Shown: positions 35,613 to 44,687 of the stretch, piece by piece | How positions within the stretch are numbered: position 1 is the first letter of the stretch | How the letters are laid out: every line of letters starts with the position of its first letter | Assembly (NCBI GenBank): GCA_016839055.1 | Contig: JAEKNX010000021.1 | Span: 1-64,000 of the forward strand | DNA: 64,000 nt | Source of the DNA: Spirochaetales bacterium | GTDB taxonomy: Bacteria; Spirochaetota; Spirochaetia; UBA9216 | Direction: 5' to 3' | Position numbers and translations under genes: made by a program | The notes under the pieces: generated by a model | The model's input: only the letters and a program-made list of their open reading frames with translations | Told to the model about the DNA's origin: nothing | Database searches by the model: none

Positions 35613-37505
35613 ATGTTAAGAAAGAAAAGGATAATAGCAGTATGCCTATTATTATTTCTGTCGATCAGCTTTGTCTTCGCTGCAGGTGTATCGGAAGAGC
35701 GAATCAGCTATCCGGTAAAGGAATTCAGTCCTATAGAAAGGATACCGAATATTGCCGAAAAGGGTAAAACAGTAGAATTCAGTGTTTTTTCTACTAACGA
35801 TGAGCATGGCTGGATCTTTGACTGGGACTTCGGTCAGGACTCACCGAGGATGTATCGGGGAAAACCTTCACCTTCAGGGCTGGCCCGTGTATCGAGTCTG
35901 ATAAAACGGCTGAAAAAAGAAAACCCCAACTCAGTCCTCGTCTCAGCCGGTGACAGCATTCAGGGAACACTTCTGTCCTATTACTATAATTTCATTGATC
36001 AGGATGAGGTAAACCCGGTAACCGCTGTATTTGACAAGATGGGTTACGAAATCTGGACTGTGGGAAACCATGAGGTCGAACAGGGCGAAATGGTAATGAA
36101 GACTGTCTCTAATGAGATGGCGGTAAAGGGTATTTCCGTTCTCAGCGCTAACGCCGTCTGGAAATCGGACAATACCAAACCCTATTATCTGCCCTATGTT
36201 GTTAAAGATATCGCGGGTGTCAGGGTAGGCTTTCTAGGATTGACTACTCCCGGAATACCTATGTGGCTGTCGGACGAGACCCACATGGAACATGATTATC
36301 TTGATATGGTGAAAACAGCGAAGAAATATGTTCCTATACTCCGTAACAAAGAGAATGTCGATGTACTCATAGGTGTTTTCCACTCAGGTATGAATGAGCA
36401 GTATGATATAGCCAAGGCGGCCTTGGAAGGGGTTCCCGCTCCGAACGCTTCATCCCTTGTTGCACAGGCTATAGGCGGTGGTCCTGATGGAATCGACGCA
36501 ATAATTACCGCTCATTCGCATAAGGTCATAGATGACACTCAAAATACCGAATACACAGATACAGACAGCAATATTGTAAACGGCGTAAAATTCATTCAGG
36601 CCGCAAACTGGGGGTCAATGCTCGGCCAGCTCAAGTTTACAGTTAAAGAAAAGAAGGGTTCCTATGTAGTAGAGAAAATTCAGGCAATAACTCATTCAGT
36701 ACAGGATGTCAAAGAAGATCCCGAAATTCTTGCATATATGAATGAGTATATTAAGGGATCAAAAAACTACGCCGCCGAATCTGTCGGCGAGGCCGAGAAT
36801 GATCTTAATTTCCAGCTTTCACTGTTTCAGGAATCAGAGATAGTAGATCTAATCCATGAGACTCAGCTTCACTTCTCAGGCGCGGATTTTTCTATTGCCG
36901 CATCCTTCGGAAGCAACGGCCTCATCCCGGAAGGTGATATAACTGTAGGAAACATAGCTGGAATCTATATCTACGAAAACTTCCTGAATGCTGTAGCATT
37001 GACTGGACTCCAGATAAAGGACTATCTCGAGTACTCATCGAATTACTTTAACGTTATAAACGAGAGCAACATTGGAGACGAGTCTCTTGTCAACTCCGAT
37101 GTCCGAGGATACAACTACGACATGGCTCAGGGTTTTCTGTATGACATCGACCTGACAAAGGCTCCCGGATCAAGGATCATCAATATGAGGAATCTTGACG
37201 GCTCTCCGTTGGACATGAACAAGACCTATTCGGTAACCCTCAACAGCTACCGGTACAACGGCGGAGGCGGACATCTGACCGCATGCGGGGCAATGGAAAA
37301 CGGGCTGCTGACCGTTGAAACAACCTATAAATCTTCCATGGCCATGCGTGATCTGATGATCGAATATCTCAAGATAAAGAAGACCTGGGGTGAAGGTGAT
37401 ATAGAAGAGAACTGGAAACTCGTCCCCGAAGATCTTGCTATAAGAGCTATCAAGGATTTTCTTATGGACAATGACATCGATCCTGTTGATACAAAATACA
37501 GATAA
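35613..37505 (+). CDS. Secreted 5'-nucleotidase / UshA-like metallophosphatase
   Basis: This 630-aa periplasmic enzyme has a signal peptide ending near FAAG. The N-terminal metallophosphatase domain has FSTNDEHGW (D and H ligands), SAGDSIQGT, TVGNHEVEQG and TAHSHKV. The C-terminal 5-nucleotidase domain (about 400-600) contains the substrate stretch YRYNGGGGHLTACG. It dephosphorylates nucleotides, or nucleotide sugars, outside the cytoplasm to nucleosides, which the ABC nucleoside importer encoded at 49-54 kb could then take up. No lipobox cysteine or C-terminal anchor is visible, so it is probably soluble. AGGAGG precedes the start, and TATAAT at 35575-35580 lies upstream. Confidence 0.92.
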   Translation: MLRKKRIIAVCLLLFLSISFVFAAGVSEERISYPVKEFSPIERIPNIAEKGKTVEFSVFSTNDEHGWIFDWDFGQDSPRMYRGKPSPSGLARVSSLIKRLKKENPNSVLVSAGDSIQGTLLSYYYNFIDQDEVNPVTAVFDKMGYEIWTVGNHEVEQGEMVMKTVSNEMAVKGISVLSANAVWKSDNTKPYYLPYVVKDIAGVRVGFLGLTTPGIPMWLSDETHMEHDYLDMVKTAKKYVPILRNKENVDVLIGVFHSGMNEQYDIAKAALEGVPAPNASSLVAQAIGGGPDGIDAIITAHSHKVIDDTQNTEYTDTDSNIVNGVKFIQAANWGSMLGQLKFTVKEKKGSYVVEKIQAITHSVQDVKEDPEILAYMNEYIKGSKNYAAESVGEAENDLNFQLSLFQESEIVDLIHETQLHFSGADFSIAASFGSNGLIPEGDITVGNIAGIYIYENFLNAVALTGLQIKDYLEYSSNYFNVINESNIGDESLVNSDVRGYNYDMAQGFLYDIDLTKAPGSRIINMRNLDGSPLDMNKTYSVTLNSYRYNGGGGHLTACGAMENGLLTVETTYKSSMAMRDLMIEYLKIKKTWGEGDIEENWKLVPEDLAIRAIKDFLMDNDIDPVDTKYR

Positions 37506-37566
37506 ACAAATTTCATTGGGGGCGGGTCCAAAACGGCACTGCCCCCCGCTTCTTTATCCAAACAAC

Positions 37567-37595
37567 TTGAATCGTTAACAACTTTACGCCATAAT
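37567..37595 (+). promoter_or_regulatory. Promoter of the chemotaxis receptor gene (leaderless type)
   Basis: TTGAAT (37567-37572), a 17-bp spacer and CATAAT (37590-37595) are followed after 6 nt by ATG 37602. There is no Shine-Dalgarno sequence. Confidence 0.55.
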
Positions 37596-37601
37596 TATTA
37601 C

Positions 37602-39851
37602 ATGAGAAATTTTATAATAATTTATGCGTTCTTGATTTCTGCCGCTGTCTCAGCCTGGGGCGAAGATTATTTCGATTTAAAGAACGGTTCAGAGGTTCTC
37701 GAAGACTACAAGATTAAAGTCTCATCCTTCAATCCCGGATCCTTAATAGACAACGACTATACAGCCTGGGATGACTGGAGTAATGGACCTTTCTCTGAAA
37801 AAGATATTGCAGATGGAAAAATGATTACCCTGAAAACCGGCTTCAGCCTGGATTCAGGGCTCCGGGGAGTTCCCCTTGCTATATATGTCGGGCCGACACC
37901 CTATCCCTGTGATATCTTCGTAAATGGCTATCTGGTATATAAATCCGGCCAGTATGGAGAAAACTGGATTGCGGGAGGCTTCCTGTCGGCGGACTTTCTT
38001 CTGCCGGAGAAAGCCCTTTTCTACGGCGGGAAAATAAATATTCTTACTATCGATATAATCCCGATGGGTTTCAACGAACCATTCTCCGAGCTTATTTTAT
38101 CGAAACAGAAAGAAGCCGCGGGCGCGGCGTTTAAACGTAATTTTCTGTCTGTCTATCTCATCCGCGCGGTAAGCTTTCTCAGTTTAGTTCTTGCCACCTA
38201 TTACCTGCTCCTGTTTCTTTCATCGAAAGGCAGGGAGAAGCGGTTTCTTTATTTCGCCCTTTTATGCATAGCGTTTTTCATGTCATATCTTGAGATAAGC
38301 TTCGCAAGTAATTTCCTGTCCGACCTTCCAATAAAAAAACTTAGTAAGATAGGGTTTACCCTTCTGCTGATATTCCTTACAACCTTCATTCTCGAATTTA
38401 TAAATCTGAAGAAATTCCTTTCCGCCTTAAAGATCATTACAATAACACCGGGGGCGATATTTATCATAATTCTGATTGTAAATAAAACTCATGCCGCCGT
38501 GGATTCTACTCTTGGCATCATGCTTTCATACTACTTTCCTGTAATTATTTTTATAAATCTCATTATCATGCTCTATGCGTCCATCCAATATAGAAGCAGG
38601 AATAATATTACCCTCCTGTTTGCTCTTCTTGGTGCCATTGCCTGTGCCGGCATTGATATCACATCAATTCTATCCGGGAAAAGCCCCTATATGTACTTTA
38701 CTCCCTATGGTTTTCTGCTGATTATAATAGCCTTGTTTATCATTCTGACATTCGAGCAGATTAAGATCTCAAGTGAAAACAAGACGCAGGCTCGGATACT
38801 TTCTAATAAAAACCAGATACAGAAAGATATGATAGAAGGAATAACAGGCTTGTCCAGATACCTTAAGAAATCCGGAAACAGTCTGACCGAGAAAATTTCA
38901 GAATCTTCACAAATTATTAATGAAAATTCCGCAGCAAATGAACAGATGAATAAAACAATCAGGGAACAGGTCTGCTCCATCGAAGAAACGCTGCCTGAAA
39001 TTAAGAATAATTTAGGAGAGTCCGCCGATAAGATATTCTCCGCCCTCACGAACCAGAGCGCCTATGCGGATGATGTAAGAGAAACACTCTCCCAGATTAT
39101 TAGAAAGATGGAAACATCACATTCAACCCTCGATGAAACACGTGAGGGGGCCGAGAAGCTCAACTTAATTGCCGAGAATAACCGTTCGGTGATTGATGAA
39201 TCGGCAAGAGCCTTGAAGGAGATTGCATCCCATTCAAAGGTTATTCAGGAAGTTCTGAACGGCATTAATGATATAACTGCCAGGACTGATCTACTTGCGA
39301 TGAACGCGTCTATTGAAGCGGCTCATGCCGGCACCGCCGGAAAAGGATTTGCCGTTGTAGCCGGAGAAGTTCGCAAACTCTCAACCCAGTCGAGAACCCA
39401 GATAGCAGAGAGTAATAAGAAAATTGAAGGAATGGAGGCAGCTATCAATCATAGCAGCAGCCTGTCCAGGAAGGTCTCAAACGGACTACACTCCATTATT
39501 GATGAAGCAATTAAAAGTTCACAGATGATGTCCAAGGCAAAGGAAGAACTGGAACTCCAGCAGACTGATACTAAAGAATTGCTTTATTCACTTCAGAGTC
39601 TTATTGATGATACCGTCACTATAAAAGGACTATCAGAGCATAATAGAGATGTTAATACCGAGGTTCAGGTATCTCTGGAAAAATACCGAAACACGCTCTT
39701 AAACTTTTCCAGCCTCCTGGATGGACAGGAGACACAGATAAGAAATCTAAAAGAGAATATAAAACTTATAGAGGTCATGTTTCAAGAAAATTTGAATTAT
39801 ACTGATAACCTAGAGACTCTCCTCCTGAAGCAGGATGCAGACAGTCAATAG
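37602..39851 (+). CDS. Methyl-accepting chemotaxis protein with 7TM-DISM-type sensor
   Basis: This 749-aa receptor has a signal peptide, a periplasmic beta-rich domain at about residues 20-175 (jelly-roll-like, with [13 protein letters not shown]), then seven to eight hydrophobic helices at about 185-385. A coiled-coil region leads to the methyl-accepting signalling tip near residue 565 ([18 protein letters not shown], then [14 protein letters not shown]). There is no HAMP domain after the membrane part. The sensor layout fits 7TMR-DISM proteins that detect carbohydrate-like or other small ligands. It follows a secreted nucleotidase, so sensing a product of that enzyme is a reasonable guess, but it has its own promoter. 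Confidence 0.9.
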   Translation: MRNFIIIYAFLISAAVSAWGEDYFDLKNGSEVLEDYKIKVSSFNPGSLIDNDYTAWDDWSNGPFSEKDIADGKMITLKTGFSLDSGLRGVPLAIYVGPTPYPCDIFVNGYLVYKSGQYGENWIAGGFLSADFLLPEKALFYGGKINILTIDIIPMGFNEPFSELILSKQKEAAGAAFKRNFLSVYLIRAVSFLSLVLATYYLLLFLSSKGREKRFLYFALLCIAFFMSYLEISFASNFLSDLPIKKLSKIGFTLLLIFLTTFILEFINLKKFLSALKIITITPGAIFIIILIVNKTHAAVDSTLGIMLSYYFPVIIFINLIIMLYASIQYRSRNNITLLFALLGAIACAGIDITSILSGKSPYMYFTPYGFLLIIIALFIILTFEQIKISSENKTQARILSNKNQIQKDMIEGITGLSRYLKKSGNSLTEKISESSQIINENSAANEQMNKTIREQVCSIEETLPEIKNNLGESADKIFSALTNQSAYADDVRETLSQIIRKMETSHSTLDETREGAEKLNLIAENNRSVIDESARALKEIASHSKVIQEVLNGINDITARTDLLAMNASIEAAHAGTAGKGFAVVAGEVRKLSTQSRTQIAESNKKIEGMEAAINHSSSLSRKVSNGLHSIIDEAIKSSQMMSKAKEELELQQTDTKELLYSLQSLIDDTVTIKGLSEHNRDVNTEVQVSLEKYRNTLLNFSSLLDGQETQIRNLKENIKLIEVMFQENLNYTDNLETLLLKQDADSQ

Positions 39852-39865
39852 CTTTAAAAAAACAG

Positions 39866-39889
39866 CGGGGCTTAATAGCCCCGTATTTT
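39866..39889 (+). terminator. Terminator after the chemotaxis receptor gene
   Basis: CGGGGC (39867-39872) pairs with GCCCCG (39879-39884) around TTAATA and is followed by TATTTT. It lies between convergent genes and may work both ways because an A-run lies on the left. Confidence 0.8.
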
Positions 39890-39914
39890 CCACTAGAGAG
39901 CGCGATTATCTGCC

Positions 39915-40763
39915 CTAGGACATCTCACTAAGTGCGTCTAATATTCCGGTTTTAATCTTTCCGCTCATATTCCTGTCGAAATGTATGCCCCGGTAATTAA
40001 TATATCCCTTCGACAGATCGATCAATTCAGGATTCGGAATAACTCTGTGCGGCGGCCAGTTCAGCTCGCGCGCCCATCCGTCCCGAAGATTGAAGATTGA
40101 TTTAAGCCTGGTTTTTTCATCACTGCTTAAATACTTATAGCCCTTCATCTTCTTATGCCGCTGCCCCGGAACCCTTAGATAGTTTCGGTTTTGCACAATA
40201 AGGTTCTGTCTCATGTATTCTTCAAGATGACCGCCTTCATAGATGAGCCGCAGGATTGCGTCCTTTAGACTGTGCAGATGAAGCACATCCCCGAGGGCAT
40301 AGACAATGGCCTCATCATCAATGGGTCTGGTAATCCAGTTATACTTCTGAAATCTTGATTTATTTGTTTTAGCCTCTATTCCCAGAATCTCTGAGACAAC
40401 GCTGGAATAATCTCTCTTGGGAAGCTCAAGAAGGTCAGCCGCGGGGCGAAGATCAAGAACCGATTTTATAGTCATTGAATATCCGTTGACTATGAGAGAA
40501 ATATCGCTTGAGGCATCCCACATAATCTTCATGATCTTCTCATCCTCAAACAGCCGCTTTACCGCTCCGAGGTCGGCATCGAAAGGATCTATGAGGAACG
40601 CTTCTTTTCCATCGGAAATCTGGATGAGGCAAAGCTTCTCACCATAGACATGAAGGTTAAACTCACCCTCAAAGTCTAGTGCGATGGAGGTAGTACCGTT
40701 TTTTTTCAGCGCGTCGGTAAAATCATCTATTTCCCGGGCTGTTATAAGTTTTCTGTATTCCAT
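39915..40763 (-). CDS. RNase D-like 3'-5' exonuclease
   Basis: This 282-aa DEDDy exonuclease shows the three motifs: DFE near residue 30 (SIALDFEGEF), the second aspartate in WDASSDISL near 100, and YALGD near 165. A C-terminal HRDC-like domain (RDGWARELNWPPHRVIPN) follows, as in RNase D, which trims 3' ends of tRNA and other RNAs. It is shorter than E. coli RNase D (about 375 aa), with one HRDC domain. The start lies 8 nt after a perfect TATAAT with no ribosome site, so it is likely leaderless. The -35 box is poor, and four 10-bp repeats sit just upstream. Confidence 0.88.
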   Translation of the reverse strand: MEYRKLITAREIDDFTDALKKNGTTSIALDFEGEFNLHVYGEKLCLIQISDGKEAFLIDPFDADLGAVKRLFEDEKIMKIMWDASSDISLIVNGYSMTIKSVLDLRPAADLLELPKRDYSSVVSEILGIEAKTNKSRFQKYNWITRPIDDEAIVYALGDVLHLHSLKDAILRLIYEGGHLEEYMRQNLIVQNRNYLRVPGQRHKKMKGYKYLSSDEKTRLKSIFNLRDGWARELNWPPHRVIPNPELIDLSKGYINYRGIHFDRNMSGKIKTGILDALSEMS

Positions 40764-40771
40764 ATGTAAGA

Positions 40772-40800
40772 ATTATACAACACCGAAGAAGAAATAGCGA
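40772..40800 (-). promoter_or_regulatory. Promoter of the RNase D-like gene (leaderless type, weak -35)
   Basis: The -10 TATAAT (40777-40772, minus) is perfect. At 17 bp spacing the -35 reads TCGCTA, which is poor. Only 8 nt separate the -10 from the ATG. Confidence 0.55.
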
Positions 40801-40840
40801 GGGCATCACAAGGCATCACAAGGTATCACAGGGCATCACA
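40801..40840. repeat. Four tandem 10-bp repeats upstream of the RNase D-like promoter
   Basis: Four units of exactly 10 bp follow each other. Read on the minus strand each is TGTGATRCCY. The period matches one DNA helical turn, and the array touches the poor -35 box of the gene at 40763. It looks like a set of activator-binding half sites. Confidence 0.75.
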
Positions 40841-40895
40841 AAGCTGGTTTCTATCAAAAATCGGGAGTTATCGGGCCATCAAAAAATTCCACAGG

Positions 40896-42164
40896 TCACT
40901 CTTCTTCCACCTGGGCTTCCAGCTCATACAGTTTTGGAAATAAAGCCTTGTCCACCCGAATGTTATACGCGATTATAACTACCCCTATTATTCCTGATAT
41001 TACCAGGATATTAAAAGCCGAGTTATAGCCGAGTTTATCTATTGTAACACCTACGGCAAGCTGTCCGCCTATTCCGCCAATCATATAACCTATACCCATA
41101 TAGCTGCTCACGCGCCCTCTGTGGGATGCCGGTACACGCCGGCTGATAAATGGCGAGGCGCCGATGGTATTTATAATTTCTCCTATTGTGAACGCAAAAA
41201 TCATCACATAAAAAACATACTTAAGAGGTTCATCCTTAATAATCAGATAACTGAATGAATACAGCGCCATACCAATCATAATTTTAGGTAGCTCTTTCAT
41301 CTTGCATAAGAAGGCGGTCAGAATCGGCGTAAAAATAATTACAATAAAACCATTGAAGGACGCAAGAAAACCAAAAAGAACCGGTCCATCCTCTCCAAAA
41401 AGCTCTCCTAAATAAAGAGGCAATGCAAAAGACCATTGACTGTAAATAAAAGCACCCAAGGTGAAAACAATCATCTGTATTAGCACCGAACGCCTCTTCC
41501 TCAGTACTGCAAAGGTGTTTACTCCCTCTTCTTCGCTTTCTTCATATTCATTCTTTTCATGTTTTTCCAGTTTATGAACATTGATTACTTTCACAAAAAT
41601 AACGATCAATATTGTAGAGATCATCGTTGTCGTTCCATCAATTAAAAATGCCAGGTTAAGGTAATTATTAAACAGAAGACCGCCAATGGCCGCCCCGAAC
41701 ATAAAGCCCAAATTATGGCCCAGGTAAGATAGAGAAAATACCTTTTCACGCTCACTGGGTTTTGAAGCCTCCACTATAAGGGCCTCGAATGCCGGTCCTT
41801 CCATATGGGCAAAAAGACCTGCAATAATAAAAAATATCATCATCAGGGTTCCTGGCTCAATAAAGCCGCATGCTATGAAAAAGACAACGCTGATGCTGTC
41901 AAAGAGGATGATGATTTTTTTCTTGTTGAATCTGTCAGCAAGTTTACCTCCAATGATATTTGCAGGAATAAATAAGACTGCCACACTAGCTGAAATCATC
42001 GCGATTGTTGTAGCTGAATAACCCATTTTCCGGCTTAAAATCATAGTTAACAGGGGCCAGATAAATGCCCCCATATTGGTGACAACCCTTGCAATAAAGA
42101 TCACATAAATTGAGCTGGATAAGCCTTTGTATTGAGTAAAAACACTTTTTATATTACCGAACAT
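40896..42164 (-). CDS. MFS transporter
   Basis: This 422-aa protein has 12 predicted transmembrane helices. The major facilitator loop between helices 2 and 3 (GGKLADRFNKKKIII, a GxLaDrxGrkk variant) is clear, and an acidic cytoplasmic loop lies in the middle (EKNEYEESEEEG). The SRRVPASHRGRVSSYMG segment is like that of multidrug-type exporters such as MdtH/YfmO. The substrate is unknown. GAGGAAG precedes the start and TATAAT-like sequence lies upstream. It has no obvious operon partner. Confidence 0.88.
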   Translation of the reverse strand: MFGNIKSVFTQYKGLSSSIYVIFIARVVTNMGAFIWPLLTMILSRKMGYSATTIAMISASVAVLFIPANIIGGKLADRFNKKKIIILFDSISVVFFIACGFIEPGTLMMIFFIIAGLFAHMEGPAFEALIVEASKPSEREKVFSLSYLGHNLGFMFGAAIGGLLFNNYLNLAFLIDGTTTMISTILIVIFVKVINVHKLEKHEKNEYEESEEEGVNTFAVLRKRRSVLIQMIVFTLGAFIYSQWSFALPLYLGELFGEDGPVLFGFLASFNGFIVIIFTPILTAFLCKMKELPKIMIGMALYSFSYLIIKDEPLKYVFYVMIFAFTIGEIINTIGASPFISRRVPASHRGRVSSYMGIGYMIGGIGGQLAVGVTIDKLGYNSAFNILVISGIIGVVIIAYNIRVDKALFPKLYELEAQVEEE

Positions 42165-42288
42165 TTCTTCCTCTTTTTTAATTTGCCGCTTCAGGAATTA
42201 TACTATTTAAAGGTGTTAATATTCTATTTCTTACGAGACGAAGATTCTATTAATTATGTAAATAGCTATCCTCAGGATTAAAAACAGT

Positions 42289-42456
42289 CTATATCAGCAT
42301 TATATGCAAATATCTACTGATTTGTAATACTGATTCTACTCTTTTACCTTTGTTTGCTGATTCCGGATCTTCTGACCCAAGCTTTTCAATTGAGCAGGCA
42401 GCAGAATCAATCATCTCGATTACATAAATCTCCCTTATATAGTAATGATAATCCAT
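42289..42456 (-). CDS. Possible small ORF, 55 aa
   Basis: The 360-bp gap between the HD-domain gene and the MFS gene holds one reading frame with coding-like composition: MDYHYYIREIYVIEMI, then a charged part with EKLGSEDPESANKG and a helical end. No ribosome-binding site lies before the ATG. An AAGGGAG within the frame precedes no usable in-frame start. It may be a small protein, or the remnant of a larger one. The rest of the gap shows nothing else. Confidence 0.25.
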   Translation of the reverse strand: MDYHYYIREIYVIEMIDSAACSIEKLGSEDPESANKGKRVESVLQISRYLHIMLI

Positions 42457-42524
42457 CAGATACAGCTATTTAAATACTTGTTTTCAGCCTTTCCTTTGCA
42501 TCAATTTGCTGTCTTCCACCATAC

Positions 42525-43505
42525 TTACACCAGCTTCAGTGGATACATTATGGTTCCATATGATTCTACTGACTTTCGGATGTTTCTGCATACGCCAGTT
42601 AAAGTTGATGATAAAACAAGATCATCGGCATTAAAAATAAGCGGATCAATATATCTGCGCCTACTTTTTATAATGACATCTGCTTCGGACTCGTTGATTT
42701 CAAAATCAGGTTTACCTAGGAGTTTCTTCAAGCCTTCATTGACACCATTTGCTTTGGTTTCCTTCATTTTTTCAATGATGAATAAGTCAGTCTTCCATAA
42801 ATCAGAAACCGACAGGATGCTTTCATGCAAACATTTCTTCACTAAATATGCACCGAAGGCATTATACCCGAGATATTCGGTCTTACTCCATAAAAGAATA
42901 TCTGCTTCATTGTAAAGGATCGAAAGATGTTCAGCAGTCTGTAAATCAGTGCAGACTATTTTCCCATCGTAAACAACGAGATTGTTGAGGAAAGATTTTA
43001 CATCTGAAGAAATAATAAGCCCGAGAATAAGGGCATCTCGAAACAAGTAATCAAGTCGATCGGCACATAGCGCCGGAGCAGGTTGTTCGAGGATGCTGTA
43101 TCGACTGTCATCTGTGAGTCGGCTATACGTCCAGGGACAACCGGGAGGTCTTGTTCCCGAAGACAACGCATGAAGTTTAAAAAATGCAGGAAGCTCTTTC
43201 TCGTGAAAGCTTCCACCCTCCTCCGGCGGATAAAGATAATCCGATGCATGACTGAAGGCTGTATGTGATATATCATGAATAAAGGCCGCAGCCTGCTCTT
43301 CCGGGCTCCCGCCAAGGAGCCTGGTAAGCAGGCCGGTGCCAATTGTATGGTCAAAACGACTGACAGCAATCTCCGGATGAAGAATATCAGTCCAGCCGTG
43401 CTGGGCTACACCTGTTAAACGTTTCATTTCAGGCAGAGAAGGAATCGTTATTAATTCCTCCTCCGTTATTTCAAGTGAACCGTAACAATCGTCATTGATT
43501 ATCAT
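42525..43505 (-). CDS. HD-domain phosphohydrolase
   Basis: This 326-aa metal-dependent HD hydrolase has RFDHTIGTGLL, the HD pair in AAFIHDISHTAFSHASDY, and the later aspartate in CADRLDYLFRD, the pattern of the YdhJ/dNTPase-like group. Likely substrates are nucleotides or other phosphate esters. It is the last gene of the long nucleoside catabolism operon, six bases after the alcohol dehydrogenase stop, which fits nucleotide handling. The region before the ATG has no obvious ribosome site, so translation may depend on coupling. Distinguishing dGTPase from a broader phosphatase is not possible here. Confidence 0.82.
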   Translation of the reverse strand: MIINDDCYGSLEITEEELITIPSLPEMKRLTGVAQHGWTDILHPEIAVSRFDHTIGTGLLTRLLGGSPEEQAAAFIHDISHTAFSHASDYLYPPEEGGSFHEKELPAFFKLHALSSGTRPPGCPWTYSRLTDDSRYSILEQPAPALCADRLDYLFRDALILGLIISSDVKSFLNNLVVYDGKIVCTDLQTAEHLSILYNEADILLWSKTEYLGYNAFGAYLVKKCLHESILSVSDLWKTDLFIIEKMKETKANGVNEGLKKLLGKPDFEINESEADVIIKSRRRYIDPLIFNADDLVLSSTLTGVCRNIRKSVESYGTIMYPLKLV

Positions 43506-43511
43506 TATTAC

Positions 43512-44669
43512 TTATTTGCAGAGTTCCATTATCTTGAGAACCGCATCACGATCGACATTCTGTTTTTCTCCGAGAACCCAACCGCGGCCGGTAAATCTCT
43601 GAGCGATTACCTCAGCCGCATCTTCTGCTACATTGAAGTTTGAGAGCTTCATAGGAGTTCCTGCGACCTCTTGCAGAAAATCTTTCAGCTTCTGTATTGC
43701 CCCGCTAACTAGCTTGTCTTCGGAATCATTCTCGAGACCCCAGACATTTTTAGCTAAAAGAACCAGCCTGTCATGTTTCTGTTCCTGAAAAACATCGAGC
43801 AACGCCGGCATTACTATACCAACAGACATGCCGTGGTCCACTCCGTATAGAGATGTTAATTCATGGCCTATCATGTGGGCCGCCCAGTCACCATTTGTAC
43901 CGGCAGTAATTATATAGTTCATGGCCATTGAAGCCGACCACATGAGGGCGGAGCGGGATGCGTAATTCTTCGGATCCGTCTTTACGACTGCCGCATGTTT
44001 GATGATTGTTTTCATTACACCTTCCTGCATTCCATCCTGCAAGTCAGTATCTTCATTTACTGCAAGGTATTGTTCAAGAACATGAATAAAGCTGTCAATT
44101 ATTCCGTTAGCTGTCTGCTTGGGCGGCAGGGTAAATGTAATAGTAGGATCAAGAAACGATGCAATCGGATAGAGTTTAGGATTAGAAAATGCAAGTTTTT
44201 CCTTTGTGCTGTTTCTGGACATGATTGAATTACAATTCATCTCCGAACCAGTGGCCGCAAGAGTAAGTATAGCGAATAAAGGAACTGTACCCTGAATAGG
44301 CTCTTCTTTAGCGAGCATGTCCCAGGGGTCATCACCCTTGAACGGGGCTGCGGCCGATATGAACTTACCGCCGTCGATAACTGATCCACCACCAACAGCA
44401 AGAATCAGATCCACCGGATTTGTTCTGATCATTTCGACACATTCCATGCAGTCTTCATACGCAGGATTAGCCTTGATACCGTTGTACTCCTGAATGGTTT
44501 TCCCTTCGAGATGCACCATCAGCCTTTCGTAGAGTCCGATGTCTTTGATAACATTTTCGCTGTATAATAAAAGTATGTTCTTGTATGGCTTCAGCATTTC
44601 AGGAAGAAGCCCGAGAGCATCCTTACCGAAATTAACCTTTACCGGATTGTATAATTGAAAATCATTCAT
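43512..44669 (-). CDS. Iron-containing alcohol dehydrogenase (YqhD/BDH type)
   Basis: This 385-aa group III alcohol dehydrogenase has the nucleotide loop GGGSVIDGGK near residue 93, TLAATGSEMN, and iron ligands in GIIDSFIHVLEQY, AHMIGHELTSLYGVDHG. It reduces an aldehyde to an alcohol, or the reverse, using NAD(P)H. YqhD-like enzymes act on small aldehydes such as acetaldehyde, glycolaldehyde and glyoxal. In this operon it could dispose of the aldehyde formed by aldolase cleavage of a pentose-derived sugar phosphate. The ribosome site is weak but the gene follows the phosphorylase gene by 18 bp. Confidence 0.9.
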   Translation of the reverse strand: MNDFQLYNPVKVNFGKDALGLLPEMLKPYKNILLLYSENVIKDIGLYERLMVHLEGKTIQEYNGIKANPAYEDCMECVEMIRTNPVDLILAVGGGSVIDGGKFISAAAPFKGDDPWDMLAKEEPIQGTVPLFAILTLAATGSEMNCNSIMSRNSTKEKLAFSNPKLYPIASFLDPTITFTLPPKQTANGIIDSFIHVLEQYLAVNEDTDLQDGMQEGVMKTIIKHAAVVKTDPKNYASRSALMWSASMAMNYIITAGTNGDWAAHMIGHELTSLYGVDHGMSVGIVMPALLDVFQEQKHDRLVLLAKNVWGLENDSEDKLVSGAIQKLKDFLQEVAGTPMKLSNFNVAEDAAEVIAQRFTGRGWVLGEKQNVDRDAVLKIMELCK

Positions 44670-44687
44670 TGTTTATTCCTCTGTTGT

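Noticed and set aside
40801-40840. CRISPR-like short repeats
   Set aside because: The units are 10 bp without spacers, so this is a tandem repeat and not a CRISPR array.
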